A stretch of 64,000 nt of DNA from Halomonas sp. THAF5a. Lineage in GTDB: Bacteria > Pseudomonadota > Gammaproteobacteria > Pseudomonadales > Halomonadaceae. This document shows positions 46,809 through 56,620 of this stretch, one piece after another. The stretch is taken from contig NZ_CP045417.1 of NCBI RefSeq assembly GCF_009363755.1, positions 1,488,001 to 1,552,000 on the forward strand, given 5' to 3'. A program made the position numbers and the translations under genes. The notes below the pieces were generated by a model. It was not told where the DNA came from. It worked only from the letters and a program-made list of their open reading frames with translations, and ran no database searches. Every line of letters begins with the position of its first letter. Within the stretch, counting starts at the first letter, position 1.

Positions 46809-48005
46809 ATGCAGCAAGACCAGACATCCGCGCCGGAGTGGGAGTTCGAGACCCTGGCCATCCGCGCCGGGCACCGGCGCACCCACGAGCAGGAGCACAG
46901 CGAGCCGATCTTCCCGACCTCGAGCTTCGTCTACGGCAGTGCCGCGGAAGCAGCGGCCAAGTTCGGGGGGGAGGAGCCGGGCAACATCTACTCGCGCTTC
47001 ACCAATCCCACCGTGCGCACCTTCGAGCAGCGTCTGGCGGCCATGGAGGGCGGCGAGCGCTGCGTGGCCACCAGTTCCGGCATGGCGGCGATCATGGCCA
47101 CGGCGCTGGCGCTGCTCTCCGCGGGCGACGAGATCGTGGCCTCGCGGTCGCTGTTCGGCTCCACGGTCAGCCTGTTCGACAAGTATCTGGGCAAGTTCGG
47201 CATCACCACCCGCTACGTGGAGCTGTCGAACCTCGAGGAGTGGGAGGCGGCCGTCGGCCCGTCGACCCGGCTGCTGTTCGCCGAGACGCCCTCGAACCCG
47301 CTCTCCGAGGTGGTGGACATCGCGGCCCTGGCCGAGATCGCTCACCGCCAGGGGGCCTGGCTCGCCATCGACAACTGCTTCCTGACGCCGGCACTGCAGC
47401 GGCCGCTCGCGCTGGGGGCGGACCTCGTGATCCACTCCGCCACCAAGTACCTGGATGGCCAGGGCAGGGCGGTCGGCGGGGCCGTGGTCGGTCGCGACAA
47501 GGAGCTCGAGGAGGTGTTCGGGGTGGTGCGCACCTGCGGGCCCTGCCTGAGCCCCTTCAACGCCTGGGTCTTCACCAAGGGCCTCGAGACCCTGAACCTG
47601 CGCATGCGCGCCCACTGCGAGAACGCCGGGCGGCTGGCCGAATGGCTGGAGGGCCATCCGGCCGTGGCGAGGGTCCACTATAGCGGCCTGGCGAGCCACT
47701 CCCAGCACGAGCTCGCTGGCCGTCAGCAGCGAGGCTACGGCGCGGTGGTCGGCGTCGAGGTGAAGGGCGGCCGCGAGGCGGCCTGGTCGGTGATCGATGC
47801 CACGCGCATGGTCTCGATCACCGGAAACCTTGGCGACGTCAAGACCACCATCACCCACCCCGCGACCACCACCCACGGTCGCCTCTCCGACGACCAGAAG
47901 GCCGCGGCCGGGATCAGCGAGGGCCTGATCCGCCTGGCGGTGGGGCTGGAAGCGCTGGAGGACATCCGCGACGACCTGGCCCGTGGGCTCGACGCCCTGG
48001 TCTGA
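46809..48005 (+). CDS. metZ: O-succinylhomoserine sulfhydrylase
   Basis: 398 residues, Cys/Met-metabolism PLP family. The PLP lysine is Lys213 in IHSATKYLDGQGR; SRFTNPTVRTFEQRLAAMEGG and SSGMAAIMA are typical. It replaces the succinyl group of O-succinylhomoserine with sulfide to give homocysteine. Position right after purF matches Pseudomonas metZ, the main reason for choosing it over other family members. ATG 46809 has GAGGGG upstream. Strong terminator after it. Confidence 0.93.
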   Translation: MQQDQTSAPEWEFETLAIRAGHRRTHEQEHSEPIFPTSSFVYGSAAEAAAKFGGEEPGNIYSRFTNPTVRTFEQRLAAMEGGERCVATSSGMAAIMATALALLSAGDEIVASRSLFGSTVSLFDKYLGKFGITTRYVELSNLEEWEAAVGPSTRLLFAETPSNPLSEVVDIAALAEIAHRQGAWLAIDNCFLTPALQRPLALGADLVIHSATKYLDGQGRAVGGAVVGRDKELEEVFGVVRTCGPCLSPFNAWVFTKGLETLNLRMRAHCENAGRLAEWLEGHPAVARVHYSGLASHSQHELAGRQQRGYGAVVGVEVKGGREAAWSVIDATRMVSITGNLGDVKTTITHPATTTHGRLSDDQKAAAGISEGLIRLAVGLEALEDIRDDLARGLDALV

Positions 48006-48029
48006 CGCCCCTCGTCCCGGAAGCATCGC

Positions 48030-48060
48030 GCGCCTGTCCCTCGTGGCAGGCGCTTTTTTT
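48030..48060 (+). terminator. Intrinsic terminator after metZ
   Basis: Hairpin GCGCCTG with its complement, followed by seven T residues (48054-48060), 25 bases past the stop; it ends the long asd/fimV-to-metZ gene series. Confidence 0.92.
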
Positions 48061-48117
48061 GGTCCATCGCATTTTGGCGTGAAGCCGTTTGGCAAGAAAT
48101 GAGGTAGGCAGCTTTCC

Positions 48118-48227
48118 TGTGGGAGCGATGCTTGCATCGCGAAAGAAGGCCGAAGGCCTTCCCGGCTCCAGGCACAAACCCCGGGGCGCCTATCGGCGCC
48201 AATCGCGGTGCAAGCACCACTCCCACA
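48118..48227. repeat. Inverted REP-type pair after metZ
   Basis: TGTGGGAGCGATGCTTGCAT...(48118-48143) faces its inverted counterpart ending GCACCACTCCCACA (48201-48227). Between them are the hairpins AAGGCCGAAGGCCTT and GGCGCC-TATC-GGCGCC. The pattern is that of paired REP sequences in pseudomonads and relatives. Together with the terminator it fills the 354-base gap between metZ and the DJ-1-like gene; nothing else is visible there apart from the Shine-Dalgarno of the next gene. Confidence 0.85.
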
Positions 48228-48359
48228 AGGCTTTCTCGCCCCGTTCACGATGATCTGCGAAGAACCCCTTTTTTTGGTTTTTCGTCGTGTCCTTGAACTC
48301 CTCGCCCGCGTCTCCATCTCATTTAGGCACGCATGCACCAACGCCCGAGGAGGGCCGCG

Positions 48360-49050
48360 ATGAAGATCCTGATGGTACTGACCTCCCATGACCGCATGGG
48401 CGACACCGACCACAAGACCGGCTTCTGGCTCGAGGAGTTCGCCGCGCCCTACTACGTGTTCAAGGATGCCGGCGCCGAGATCACCCTGGCCTCGCCCAAG
48501 GGCGGGCTGCCGCCGGTGGACCCCAACTCCCAGGCCGAGGAGGCCCTCACCGAGGAGACCCGGCGCTTCGAGGCGGACGACCAGGCCAAGGCGCAGCTCG
48601 CCAGCACGCGCCGGCTCGCCGAGGTCGCGGTCGATGACTTCGACGCCATCTTCTATCCTGGCGGTCACGGCCCGCTGTGGGACCTCACCGGAAATGCCGA
48701 CTCCCGGCGCCTGATCGAGGCCTTCCTGGCCGCCGAGCGCCCGGTGGCGACCGTCTGTCACGCGCCCACGGTGCTGCTCGACGCTCGAACGCCCGAGGGC
48801 GAGCCCCTGGTCAAGGGGCGTCGGGTCACCGGCTTCGCCAACAGCGAGGAGGAGGCGGTGGGGCTCACCGGCGTCGTGCCGCACCTGCTCGAGGATGCCC
48901 TCAAGGAGCAGGGGGGGGCATTACGAGCGCAGCCGCGACGACTTCGCGCCCTTCGAGGTCCGTGACGGGCTGCTGGTGACCGGCCAGAACCCGGCCTCCA
49001 GCGCCTCCACCGCGAAGCTGCTGCTCGAGGTGCTGGCCGAGCGCCACTGA
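48360..49050 (+). pseudogene. DJ-1/PfpI family protein, frameshifted at a poly-G tract
   Basis: Residues 1-183 read as an intact DJ-1/PfpI (Hsp31/YhbO-like) protein: KILMVLTSHDRMGDTDHKTGFWLEEF, YPGGHGPLWDL and nucleophile Cys133 in TVCHAPTVLL. At 48911-48918 eight Gs occur where seven would keep frame. After the shift the continuation HYERSRDDFAPFEVRDG...NPASSASTAKLLLEVLAERH is found in the +1 frame to TGA 49050, and in the original frame translation ends at 48965 with an unrelated tail. The family acts as glyoxalase, deglycase or protease-like chaperone. Homopolymer length could be a sequencing error, a true mutation or slippage. GGAGGG precedes ATG 48360. Confidence 0.85.
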
Positions 49051-49224
49051 GCCTCGCCGGCCTCGGACACGCGCCGCCCTTGCCTGCCATGCCGCTCGGC
49101 ACGCCCCGTCGTGTCGGCGGCATGCGGTTTTATTGAATGCGATGTTCGGGTTTATTCGCGGATGTCGATCCCGCGCTGGGGTATCCTGAGCGCCCAACAT
49201 CAACGGCAGGGAGGCAGCGAGATC

Positions 49225-49779
49225 ATGTGGAGAAATACCCGTCGCGGCTGGGGGCTGACCAGCATCCTGCTGCACTGGGTCTGTGCCCTGGCCGTCATCG
49301 GCCTCTTTGCCCTGGGCTGGTGGATGACCGGGCTCGACTACTACGACCGCTGGTACAACCTCGGCCCCTGGTGGCACCGTTCGGTGGGCATGCTGCTGCT
49401 GTTGGCCACCCTGATTCGCCTGGTCTGGCGGGCCGCGCAGCCCACGCCCGAGGCGCAGGGACCGCGCCTGGAGCGCCTGGCCGCCCACCTGGGTCACCTC
49501 GGACTCTATGCGTTGATGCTGGTGGTCCTGATCAGTGGCTACCTGATCTCCACTGCCGAAGGGCAGGGGATCCGGGTATTCGACGTCATCGAGGTGCCGG
49601 CGCTGATCAGCGATCTGCCGGATCAGGCCACACTGGCCGGCCGGGTCCACTGGTACGGCGCCCTGGCGCTGATGCTGCTGGCCGGGGGCCATGCCCTGGC
49701 CGCCCTGAAACACCACTGGGTCGATCGCCATGATGTCCTCATGCGGATGATCGACCCGCGTCGTTCTCGTCGCCCCTGA
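49225..49779 (+). CDS. Cytochrome b561 family protein
   Basis: 184 residues with four membrane helices and candidate haem histidines in SILLHWVCAL, WWHRSVGML, HLGLYALML and VHWYGALALMLLAGGHAL. Members oxidise membrane quinol or pass electrons, for instance CybB as superoxide:ubiquinone oxidoreductase. The start ATG 49225 is preceded by AGGGAGG. It is followed 37 bases later by a YceI gene, the same pairing as in E. coli yceJ-yceI, implying a shared function in the periplasm. Confidence 0.92.
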   Translation: MWRNTRRGWGLTSILLHWVCALAVIGLFALGWWMTGLDYYDRWYNLGPWWHRSVGMLLLLATLIRLVWRAAQPTPEAQGPRLERLAAHLGHLGLYALMLVVLISGYLISTAEGQGIRVFDVIEVPALISDLPDQATLAGRVHWYGALALMLLAGGHALAALKHHWVDRHDVLMRMIDPRRSRRP

Positions 49780-49816
49780 GGCGATGATCCCCCGAAGCGA
49801 TCTGCAAGGAGCCGTC

Positions 49817-50401
49817 ATGATCAAGAAGACCGCCATCGCCGCCGCCCTGGCCGCCACCGCCCTGGTGCCGCTGACCCAGGCCCAGGCCGCCGACTATGCC
49901 ATCGACACCGAGGGCCAGCACGCCTTCATCCAGTTCAAGATCAGTCACCTGGGCTTCTCCTACATCCTCGGCAGCTTCGAGGAGTTCTCCGGCAGCTTCC
50001 ACTACGACCCGGAGAACCTGGAGGCCTCGGCCGCCAACCTCGAGGTCGACGTGACCAGCCTCACCAGCAACCACGCCGAGCGCGACAAGCACATCAAGAG
50101 CGATGACTTCCTGGCGACCGGCGAGTATCCGACCGCGACCTTCACCTCCACCGGCTTCGCGCCCAGTGGCGACAACGAGGGCGTGTTGAGCGGCGAGCTG
50201 ACGCTGCATGGCGAGACCAACGCGATCGAGATGCCGGTGACCCTGATGGGCGAGGGCGAGGACCCCTGGGGCAACTACCGTGCCGGCTTCGAGGGTTCCA
50301 CGACCCTGGTCCTCGCGGACTACGGCATCGACATGAGCCAGTTCCCCGAGTCGATGCACGAGCTCGAGCTCTACGTTACCCTCGAGGGCATCCGCCAGTA
50401 A
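49817..50401 (+). CDS. yceI: YceI family periplasmic isoprenoid-binding protein
   Basis: 194 residues with a signal peptide (AAALAATALVPLTQAQA) and a full YceI lipocalin-like barrel: ADYAIDTEGQHAFIQFKISHLGFS, LEVDVTSLTSNHAERDKHIKSDDFL and VTLEGIRQ at the end. YceI proteins bind polyisoprenoids such as ubiquinone-like lipids; the role beside cytochrome b561 may be carrying quinone. AAGGAG precedes ATG 49817. It is the last gene before a strong terminator. Confidence 0.93.
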   Translation: MIKKTAIAAALAATALVPLTQAQAADYAIDTEGQHAFIQFKISHLGFSYILGSFEEFSGSFHYDPENLEASAANLEVDVTSLTSNHAERDKHIKSDDFLATGEYPTATFTSTGFAPSGDNEGVLSGELTLHGETNAIEMPVTLMGEGEDPWGNYRAGFEGSTTLVLADYGIDMSQFPESMHELELYVTLEGIRQ

Positions 50402-50432
50402 GCCGCCCCGGGTCCCTGACCGAGCCGACAAT

Positions 50433-50470
50433 GACACGCCCCCCGGGAGCCTCCCGGGGGGCGTGTCTTT
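50433..50470 (+). terminator. Intrinsic terminator after yceI
   Basis: Perfect 16-bp stem with a 3-base loop, then TTTG. It lies in the 305-base interval before the next gene. Confidence 0.88.
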
Positions 50471-50601
50471 GTAGATGACAGGCGTTGCCGGCACCGAGCC
50501 GAGGCCATCCAGGCGGGAAAGGACATGAGACACCTCGGCCTCATGCGACTAAGTTTCTAGAGAAAACGAGGGAGCGAGAGTCGAGACGACGGTGCCATGC
50601 C

Positions 50602-50620
50602 ATGTAATATTCGTTTACAT
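50602..50620. promoter_or_regulatory. Dyad upstream of the PAS-GGDEF-EAL gene
   Basis: ATGTAA-N7-TTACAT, a perfect 6-bp-arm dyad, lies 86 bases before the ATG. TTTACA (50614-50619) inside the right arm may also be the -35 of a weak promoter, so the dyad would be well placed for an operator. The regulator is unknown. Confidence 0.4.
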
Positions 50621-50706
50621 TGTAGGGCATAGGGTACGCTGGGTTGGCGTCCACGGCCTTGTGTGTTCAGGGGCCGGTGGTACCCCCAGGCGATGGGAGG
50701 GTCGCT

Positions 50707-52533
50707 ATGAGCGGTCGTGATACCCGCATAGGGAAATGGCTGGCCGGTCGCTGGCGGCAGGCAAGGGCCGGATGGTGCGCCTTCTGCGAACGCGCCTCCC
50801 GGGACGACGTGGATCGTGTGCGCCGCCAGTACCTGGAGAGCGAGCAGCGCTTTCGGGCGCTGCTCGAGAGCCTTCCTCGTGTCGCCGTGCAGGGCTACGA
50901 TCGCCATCGTCGGGTGATCTACTGGAACGATGCCAGCCACCGGCTCTACGGCTATGCCCCGGACGAGGCCCAGGGCCGTCTGCTCGAGGACCTGATCATT
51001 CCCGCTCCCATGCGAGAGCCCGTGATCCTGGCGCATCGCGCCTGGGTCGAGCAGGGCGTCGAGATCCCCGCCGATGAGCTCGAGCTCCAGCACAAGAGCG
51101 GGGAGCCGGTATCGGTGTTCTCGCACCATGTGATGCTCAATGAGCACACCGACGACCCCCTGATGTTCTGCGTCGACGTGGATCTCTCGGATCAGAAGCG
51201 CGCCCATCGCGAACTGGAGTTCGCCCAGCGCTTCGATGCCCTGACGCACCTGCCCAATCGCCAAACCTTCGAGTCACAGCTCGATGAGCTCCTGGCTCAC
51301 TCTCGAAGCCAGGACAGCGTGCTGGCGCTGGTCTACCTGGACATCGACCGTTTCGTCGAGATCAACGACGCCCTCGGCTACGAGCACGGTGATCGCCTGT
51401 TGCTCGAGCTGAGCCGTCGCCTGCATCGCATCAAGGGAGGCGTCGACCTGTTGGGGCGCCTCTCCAGCGACGAGTTCATCATCGCCTTCCCGGGCGTGCG
51501 TCGCGAGGAGGTCGCGGCGCAGCTGGTACAGAGGGTCCAGCAGGCCCTGCGGGCTCCCTTCGTGATCGACGGAACGCGCCGCCAGGTCACGGCCTGTCTC
51601 GGGATCAGCTGCTATCCCGACAACGGCGAAACGGCGCGGGAACTGGTTCATCACGCGGATGTGGCCAAGAATCGGGCCAAGCTCGACGGCCGCGGAAGCG
51701 TCTGGTTCTTCGATCAGCGCCTGCACGACGACCTGCTTCACCAGCATCGGCTCGTCGAGCGCCTGGAGCGGGCGCTCGACCGCGACGAGCTCACCCTGCA
51801 CTATCAGCCCCAGGTGTCGGCAGACAGCGGGGAGATCAAGCATCTCGAGGCACTGCTGCGCTGGCAGCCGGCAGAGGGCGCGTCCATCTCGCCAGCCGAA
51901 TTCATCCCCCTGGCCGAGCAGTCCGACCTGATCCACCGCCTCGGCGACTGGGTCATGGAGGTCGCGTGCCGCCATCGGGCCCGGTGGCGAGAGGCCGGCC
52001 TGCCGCTGGGGCGCATCGATATCAACTTCTCGGGACGGCAGATGAGCCGCCCCGATCTCTTCGCGCGCTTCGAGGCCTGCCTGGCCCGTCACGGCCTGGG
52101 GGCGGGGCATATCGGCATCGAGCTGACCGAGCATGTGCTGATCGAGGCCGACAACAGCATCCTCGAGGAGTTGCGCCGGCTTCACCGCCTGGGCTATCAC
52201 ATCGCCATCGATGACTTCGGCACCGGCTACTCGTCGCTGAGCTACCTCAAGCACTTCCCGATCACCGCGCTCAAGATCGACCGCGCCTTCGTTCGAGATG
52301 CCCCGGAACTCCCCGATGATCAGGCCATACTGGAGGCCGCGGTCTTCATCGGTCATCGGCTGGGACTCGAGGTGGTGGCCGAGGGGGTCGAGACGCCCGA
52401 GCAGCTGGCACTGGTCCAGTCGATGCACTGCGACCTGATTCAGGGATTCCATTTCTTCCGCCCCATGCCCGCCGCACGGATCGAGCGTCTCCTGACCGAG
52501 CGGGTCGAGGCACAGGAGGGGAGGCCGGGCTGA
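50707..52533 (+). CDS. PAS-GGDEF-EAL protein with degenerate cyclase motif
   Basis: 608 residues, no membrane span. Order: coiled N-terminus, PAS (~58-180), GGDEF domain, EAL domain. The GGDEF motif reads SSDEF (residues 253-257), so diguanylate cyclase activity is not expected. The EAL part keeps EALLRW (EAL at 381-383), [27 protein letters not shown] and EGVET, so cyclic-di-GMP phosphodiesterase activity is likely, with the GGDEF domain perhaps an allosteric GTP or c-di-GMP sensor. GGGAGG precedes ATG 50707. The MATE gene follows after 54 bases. Confidence 0.9.
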   Translation: MSGRDTRIGKWLAGRWRQARAGWCAFCERASRDDVDRVRRQYLESEQRFRALLESLPRVAVQGYDRHRRVIYWNDASHRLYGYAPDEAQGRLLEDLIIPAPMREPVILAHRAWVEQGVEIPADELELQHKSGEPVSVFSHHVMLNEHTDDPLMFCVDVDLSDQKRAHRELEFAQRFDALTHLPNRQTFESQLDELLAHSRSQDSVLALVYLDIDRFVEINDALGYEHGDRLLLELSRRLHRIKGGVDLLGRLSSDEFIIAFPGVRREEVAAQLVQRVQQALRAPFVIDGTRRQVTACLGISCYPDNGETARELVHHADVAKNRAKLDGRGSVWFFDQRLHDDLLHQHRLVERLERALDRDELTLHYQPQVSADSGEIKHLEALLRWQPAEGASISPAEFIPLAEQSDLIHRLGDWVMEVACRHRARWREAGLPLGRIDINFSGRQMSRPDLFARFEACLARHGLGAGHIGIELTEHVLIEADNSILEELRRLHRLGYHIAIDDFGTGYSSLSYLKHFPITALKIDRAFVRDAPELPDDQAILEAAVFIGHRLGLEVVAEGVETPEQLALVQSMHCDLIQGFHFFRPMPAARIERLLTERVEAQEGRPG

Positions 52534-52587
52534 GTCCTGTGCCGCCATGGCGTAGAATGCCTGGCCCCGACCGATCCCGGAGTCCGT

Positions 52588-53931
52588 GTGAATTCCCTCG
52601 ACGCATCCCGTTCCTCCCTCGGCCTCACCCTGTGGCGCCAGACCTGGCCGATGGCCATCGGCGTGCTGGCGCTGCTCGGCTTCCAGCTGGTGGACAGCGC
52701 CTTCATCGCCCGCCTGGGCACGGCGCCGCTGGCCGCCCAGTCCTTCACCTTCCCGCTCTCGTTCCTGGTCATCGGCATCCAGGTGGGCATGGGGATCGCC
52801 ATCGCCGCGCTGATCTCACGGGCCCTGGGTGCGGGGGAGGCGTCACGCGCCCGCCGGCTGGGCAGCCTGGTGCTGCTGGTCGGCACCGTCACCATCGCGC
52901 TGCTGGCGCTGTTGCTGTGGGTCATCCAGGCGCCGGTGTTTGCCCTGCTGGGCGCCGATGCGGCGTCGCGGGCGCTGATTCGCGACTACTGGGGCCCGCA
53001 GTTGCTCGCGGCCTGGCTCGGGGCGGTGCTCTACTTTGGCTACAGCCTGTTTCGGGCCCATGGAGATACCTGGCTGCCGGGCAAGATGATGGTGATCACG
53101 AGCCTGGTGAACCTGCTGCTCGATCCGCTGCTGATCTTCGGGCTCGGTCCCTGGGCGGGGCTGGGGCTGCCGGGGGCCGCCTGGGCGACAGCGATCGCCT
53201 TCGCCGTCGGCCTCGCGTTGCTGGCCCTGCGCCTGCGGGACAAGGCCTGGCTCGCCGCCCAGGGGCTGGTCGCGGAGCTCAAGCGCTCGCTCGTGCCCTT
53301 CGTCGGTATCGCCGGCCCGGCGATGATCAGCCAGCTCATGCCGCCGCTGGCCGCGATGCTGGCGATCTCGGTGGTCGCCTCCCTGGGCGAGCCCCAGGTG
53401 GCGGCGTGGGGCCTGGCCAGTCGTCTGGAGACGCTGTCGCTGATGGTGGTGCTGGCCATGACGATGTCGTTGCCACCCTGGCTCGGGCGCTGCTACGGGG
53501 CGGGGGACTGGGCGCAGGTGCATCGGCTGATGCGCCTGGCGCTCAGGGTGGTGGTGGTCTGGCAGCTGTCGCTGGGGGCCATCATGGCGCTGGCATCGCC
53601 GTGGCTCGCGCTGGCACTGTCCGGCAACCCCGAGGTGCAGGACGACCTGGCGATCCTGATCCGCTTCCTGCTGCCGAGCTACGCGGCGCTGGGGGTCTGC
53701 ATGCTCGTGGTCTCGGCCGGCAATGCCCTGGGCTGGCCGCTGCGGGCCATGCTGATGTCCGGCGCGCGGCTCTTCCTCTTCTACCTGCCGTGCCTGGGGC
53801 TGGGCGCCTGGCTCGGTGACCTGGCGGGCCTGGCGATGGGGGCGGCCATCGGCAACCTGCTGGCGGGCCTGGCGGCCTGGCGGCTGCTGAGACGGATCCT
53901 GGCGAGCCCGCGCCGCCGGCCCGCTGATTAA
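52588..53931 (+). CDS. MATE family efflux transporter
   Basis: 447 residues with about twelve membrane helices in two halves, opening LWRQTWPMAIGVLALLGFQLVDSAFIARLG and a second half starting IAGPAMISQLMPPLAAMLAISVVASLG, the MATE pattern. MATE exporters swap cationic drugs or metabolites for Na+ or H+. The start is GTG 52588, with CCGGAGT upstream. Co-transcription with the preceding c-di-GMP gene is possible. Substrate cannot be told. Confidence 0.9.
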   Translation: MNSLDASRSSLGLTLWRQTWPMAIGVLALLGFQLVDSAFIARLGTAPLAAQSFTFPLSFLVIGIQVGMGIAIAALISRALGAGEASRARRLGSLVLLVGTVTIALLALLLWVIQAPVFALLGADAASRALIRDYWGPQLLAAWLGAVLYFGYSLFRAHGDTWLPGKMMVITSLVNLLLDPLLIFGLGPWAGLGLPGAAWATAIAFAVGLALLALRLRDKAWLAAQGLVAELKRSLVPFVGIAGPAMISQLMPPLAAMLAISVVASLGEPQVAAWGLASRLETLSLMVVLAMTMSLPPWLGRCYGAGDWAQVHRLMRLALRVVVVWQLSLGAIMALASPWLALALSGNPEVQDDLAILIRFLLPSYAALGVCMLVVSAGNALGWPLRAMLMSGARLFLFYLPCLGLGAWLGDLAGLAMGAAIGNLLAGLAAWRLLRRILASPRRRPAD

Positions 53932-54102
53932 CCTCAGGATGATCCGCTGAAAATGAGTCGTTAAAGATACGTGTTTGTTGTTAAAAAAAGTAAAAACGTG
54001 CTTTAAGGCTAACAAAGGGAAGATATTCGGGCGAATTTACTGTCGTGTTATCCCTATACTGCGTGACTCGTTGATCTCACCACCCGGCAGAAGGGGAAGC
54101 GC

Positions 54103-55362
54103 ATGAAGGTTCTGATTCTCGGCAGCGGCGTCGTCGGCGTCACCAGCGCCTATTACCTGGCCCGGCAGGGCCACGAGGTCACGGTGGTGGACCGCCAGCC
54201 CTCGCCGGCGATGGAGACCAGCTACGGCAATGCCGGCCAGGTCTCCTTCGGCTTCTCCTCGCCCTGGGCGGCTCCGGGCATTCCCCAGAAGGCCCTCAAG
54301 TGGATGTTCCAGGAGCACGCCCCGCTCAAGATCCAGCCCAAGATGGACCCGAGCATGGCGCGCTTCATGACGCAGATGCTGGGCAACTGCACCCCCGAGC
54401 GCTACATGGTCAACAAGGAGCGCATGGTGCGCGTGGCCGAGCACAGCCGTGCCTGCATCGATGCCCTGCGTGACGAGACCGGCATCCGCTACGAGGATCG
54501 CCAGCGCGGCCTGATGCAGCTGTTCCGTCACGAGAGCCAGGTGGAGGCGGTGGCCAAGGACATGAAGGTCCTGGAGCAGTGTGGCGTACGCCACACGCTG
54601 CTGGGCGCCGATGATATCGCCAAGGTCGAGCCGGCGCTCGCGCGGGTGCCGGGCAAGTTCGTCGGCGGGCTGCACCTGCCCGACGACCAGACCGGGGACT
54701 GCTACCTCTTCACCAACCGCCTGGCCGACTACTGCCGGGAGCACCTGGGCGTCGAGTTCCGCTTCAACGTCGAGATCCAGCGCCTCAAGCGCAGCGCCGG
54801 GCGCATCGAGAGCGTGCTGACCAGCGAAGGCGAGCTGACCGCCGATGCCTACGTGGTCTGCCTGGGCAGCTATTCGCCGTTCCTGGTGAAGGACATGGAC
54901 ATTCGGCTGCCGATCTACCCGGTCAAGGGCTACAGCCTGACCGTGCCGGTCACCGACGACGGCGGTGCCCCGCAGTCCACGGTGATGGACGAGACCTTCA
55001 AGGTGGCGATCTCGCGTTTCGATGACCGCATCCGGGTGGGCGGCACCGCCGAACTCGCGTCCTTCGACCTGAGCCTGCTGGAGAAGCGCCGCGCCACCAT
55101 CGCCATGGTGGTGCGTGACGTCTTCCCCGAGGGCGGCGACGTGAGCCGCGCCGAGTTCTGGACCGGCCTGCGCCCCATGACTCCGGACTCCACCCCGATC
55201 ATCGGTGCGACCCGGGTCGACAACCTGTGGCTCAACACCGGCCACGGCACCCTGGGCTGGACCATGAGCTGCGGCAGCGCCCAGCTGCTGGCCGACCTGA
55301 TGAGCGGCAAGTCGCCGGCCATCGATCCTGCCGGCCTGGACGTCTCGCGCTACGCGGCGTGA
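54103..55362 (+). CDS. dadA: D-amino acid dehydrogenase
   Basis: 419 residues, FAD-binding DadA type. The dinucleotide fold is [20 protein letters not shown] with the glutamate-like acid following in [27 protein letters not shown] and [20 protein letters not shown] are family signatures. DadA oxidises D-alanine and other D-amino acids into the respiratory chain. The upstream interval (53932-54102) is unusually AT-rich with a TATACT near 54055, a likely promoter. No alanine racemase (dadX) follows. Confidence 0.94.
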   Translation: MKVLILGSGVVGVTSAYYLARQGHEVTVVDRQPSPAMETSYGNAGQVSFGFSSPWAAPGIPQKALKWMFQEHAPLKIQPKMDPSMARFMTQMLGNCTPERYMVNKERMVRVAEHSRACIDALRDETGIRYEDRQRGLMQLFRHESQVEAVAKDMKVLEQCGVRHTLLGADDIAKVEPALARVPGKFVGGLHLPDDQTGDCYLFTNRLADYCREHLGVEFRFNVEIQRLKRSAGRIESVLTSEGELTADAYVVCLGSYSPFLVKDMDIRLPIYPVKGYSLTVPVTDDGGAPQSTVMDETFKVAISRFDDRIRVGGTAELASFDLSLLEKRRATIAMVVRDVFPEGGDVSRAEFWTGLRPMTPDSTPIIGATRVDNLWLNTGHGTLGWTMSCGSAQLLADLMSGKSPAIDPAGLDVSRYAA

Positions 55363-55379
55363 TCGTCCCGCCGTAACGC

Positions 55380-55410
55380 ACGACGCCCGGGCCAATGGCC
55401 CGGGCGTCGT
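55380..55410. terminator. Shared hairpin between dadA and the aminotransferase gene
   Basis: Perfect 14-bp stem with an AAT loop between two convergent genes. No T tract on either strand, so a Rho-dependent or RNA-stabilising role is possible. Confidence 0.6.
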
Positions 55411-55432
55411 CGCTTGGGGAGAACGGCTGGGG

Positions 55433-56620
55433 TCAGTTGACCGCGGCGATCGCCTTGGCCAGGTAGGGCAGGTTCTCGTGGGAGAAGCCGGCCACGTTGG
55501 CGCGGCCGGAGCGCACCATGTAGATGCTGAACTCGTCGCGCAGGCGGTCTACCTGTTCCGGTGTGAGGCCGGTGTAGGAGAACATGCCGCGCTGCTCGGC
55601 CACGTGGGCGTACTTCTCGTCCAGGCCGTACGGCTTCAGGGCCTCGACGAAATCGCGGCGCAGGGTGTTGATGCGGTCGCGCATCTCGGTGAGCTCCTCG
55701 CGCCAGAGGGCGGTCAGCTCGTCGGAGTGCAGGATCTCGGAGACGATGGCGCCGCCGTGGGCCGGCGGGTTGGAGTAGTTCTCGCGGGCGACGATGGCCA
55801 CCTGGGAGCGCACGTTCTCCATCTGCTCGGCGTTCTTGGCGACCATGATCAAACAGCCGGTCCGCTCGCAGTAGATGCCGAAGTTCTTGGAGCAGGAGCT
55901 GGTGATGATCACCTCGTCGAGGTGCTCGGCCAGCAGGCGCGGCGCGAAGGCGTCCTCGTCCAGGCCCTCACCGAAGCCCTGGTAGGCGAAATCGACCAGC
56001 GGCAGCAGCTGGCGCTCCTTGAGCACTTCCATCACCTGCTTCCACTGATCCTGGGACAGGTCGAAACCGGTCGGGTTGTGGCAGCAGGCGTGCAGCAGCA
56101 CCACGTCGCCTTCCGGGATCTGCTTCAGGGCGCCGAGCATGCCGTCGAAGTCCAGGCGGTTCTCGGCGTCGACGTAGGGGTACTTGTGCAGGGTCAGGCC
56201 GGCGGCCGGGAAGATGCCGAGGTGGTTCGGCCAGGTCGGGTCGCTGACCCAGATGTCCTTGCCGGGAAGCTGCTTGGCGATGAAGTCCGCCGCCAGGCGC
56301 AGGGCGCCGGTGCCGCCGGGGGACTGGGTGGCGCTGGCGCGACCGGTCTCGAGCACCGGCGAGCCCTCGCCCAGCACCAGAGGCAGCACCGCCTGGCCAT
56401 ACGCCGGCGCGCCGTGCGAGCCGATGTAGGTCTTGGTGGTCTCGTTCTTGAGCAGCAGGGCCTCGGCTTCCTTCACGGCGCGCATCACCGGGGTGTTGCC
56501 CTGGTCGTCCTTGTAGACGCCCACGCCGAGATCGACCTTCTGGGGATTGGTGTCCTTCTTGAAGGCCTCGATCAGACCGAGGATGGCGTCCCCGGGAACC
56601 CGCTCAATGTTGTCGAACAT
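55433..56620 (-). CDS. phhC: Aromatic amino acid aminotransferase (PhhC/TyrB-like)
   Basis: 395 residues, class I PLP aminotransferase of the AspC/TyrB group. The PLP lysine lies in SSCSKNFGIYCERTG; FNPTGFDLS is replaced by CCHNPTGFDLS, and the C-terminal Arg of SGRANVAGF binds the substrate carboxylate. An aromatic preference is inferred from the gene directly upstream (phhB; the start follows its stop codon with no gap), as in Pseudomonas phhABC. AspC-like activity is also likely. ATG 56620. Confidence 0.88.
   Translation of the reverse strand: MFDNIERVPGDAILGLIEAFKKDTNPQKVDLGVGVYKDDQGNTPVMRAVKEAEALLLKNETTKTYIGSHGAPAYGQAVLPLVLGEGSPVLETGRASATQSPGGTGALRLAADFIAKQLPGKDIWVSDPTWPNHLGIFPAAGLTLHKYPYVDAENRLDFDGMLGALKQIPEGDVVLLHACCHNPTGFDLSQDQWKQVMEVLKERQLLPLVDFAYQGFGEGLDEDAFAPRLLAEHLDEVIITSSCSKNFGIYCERTGCLIMVAKNAEQMENVRSQVAIVARENYSNPPAHGGAIVSEILHSDELTALWREELTEMRDRINTLRRDFVEALKPYGLDEKYAHVAEQRGMFSYTGLTPEQVDRLRDEFSIYMVRSGRANVAGFSHENLPYLAKAIAAVN

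Noticed and set aside
48333..48965. Intact 210-residue DJ-1 protein
   Set aside because: The last ~25 residues are out of frame with the conserved family C-terminus, which is found in the neighbouring frame; recorded as frameshifted.
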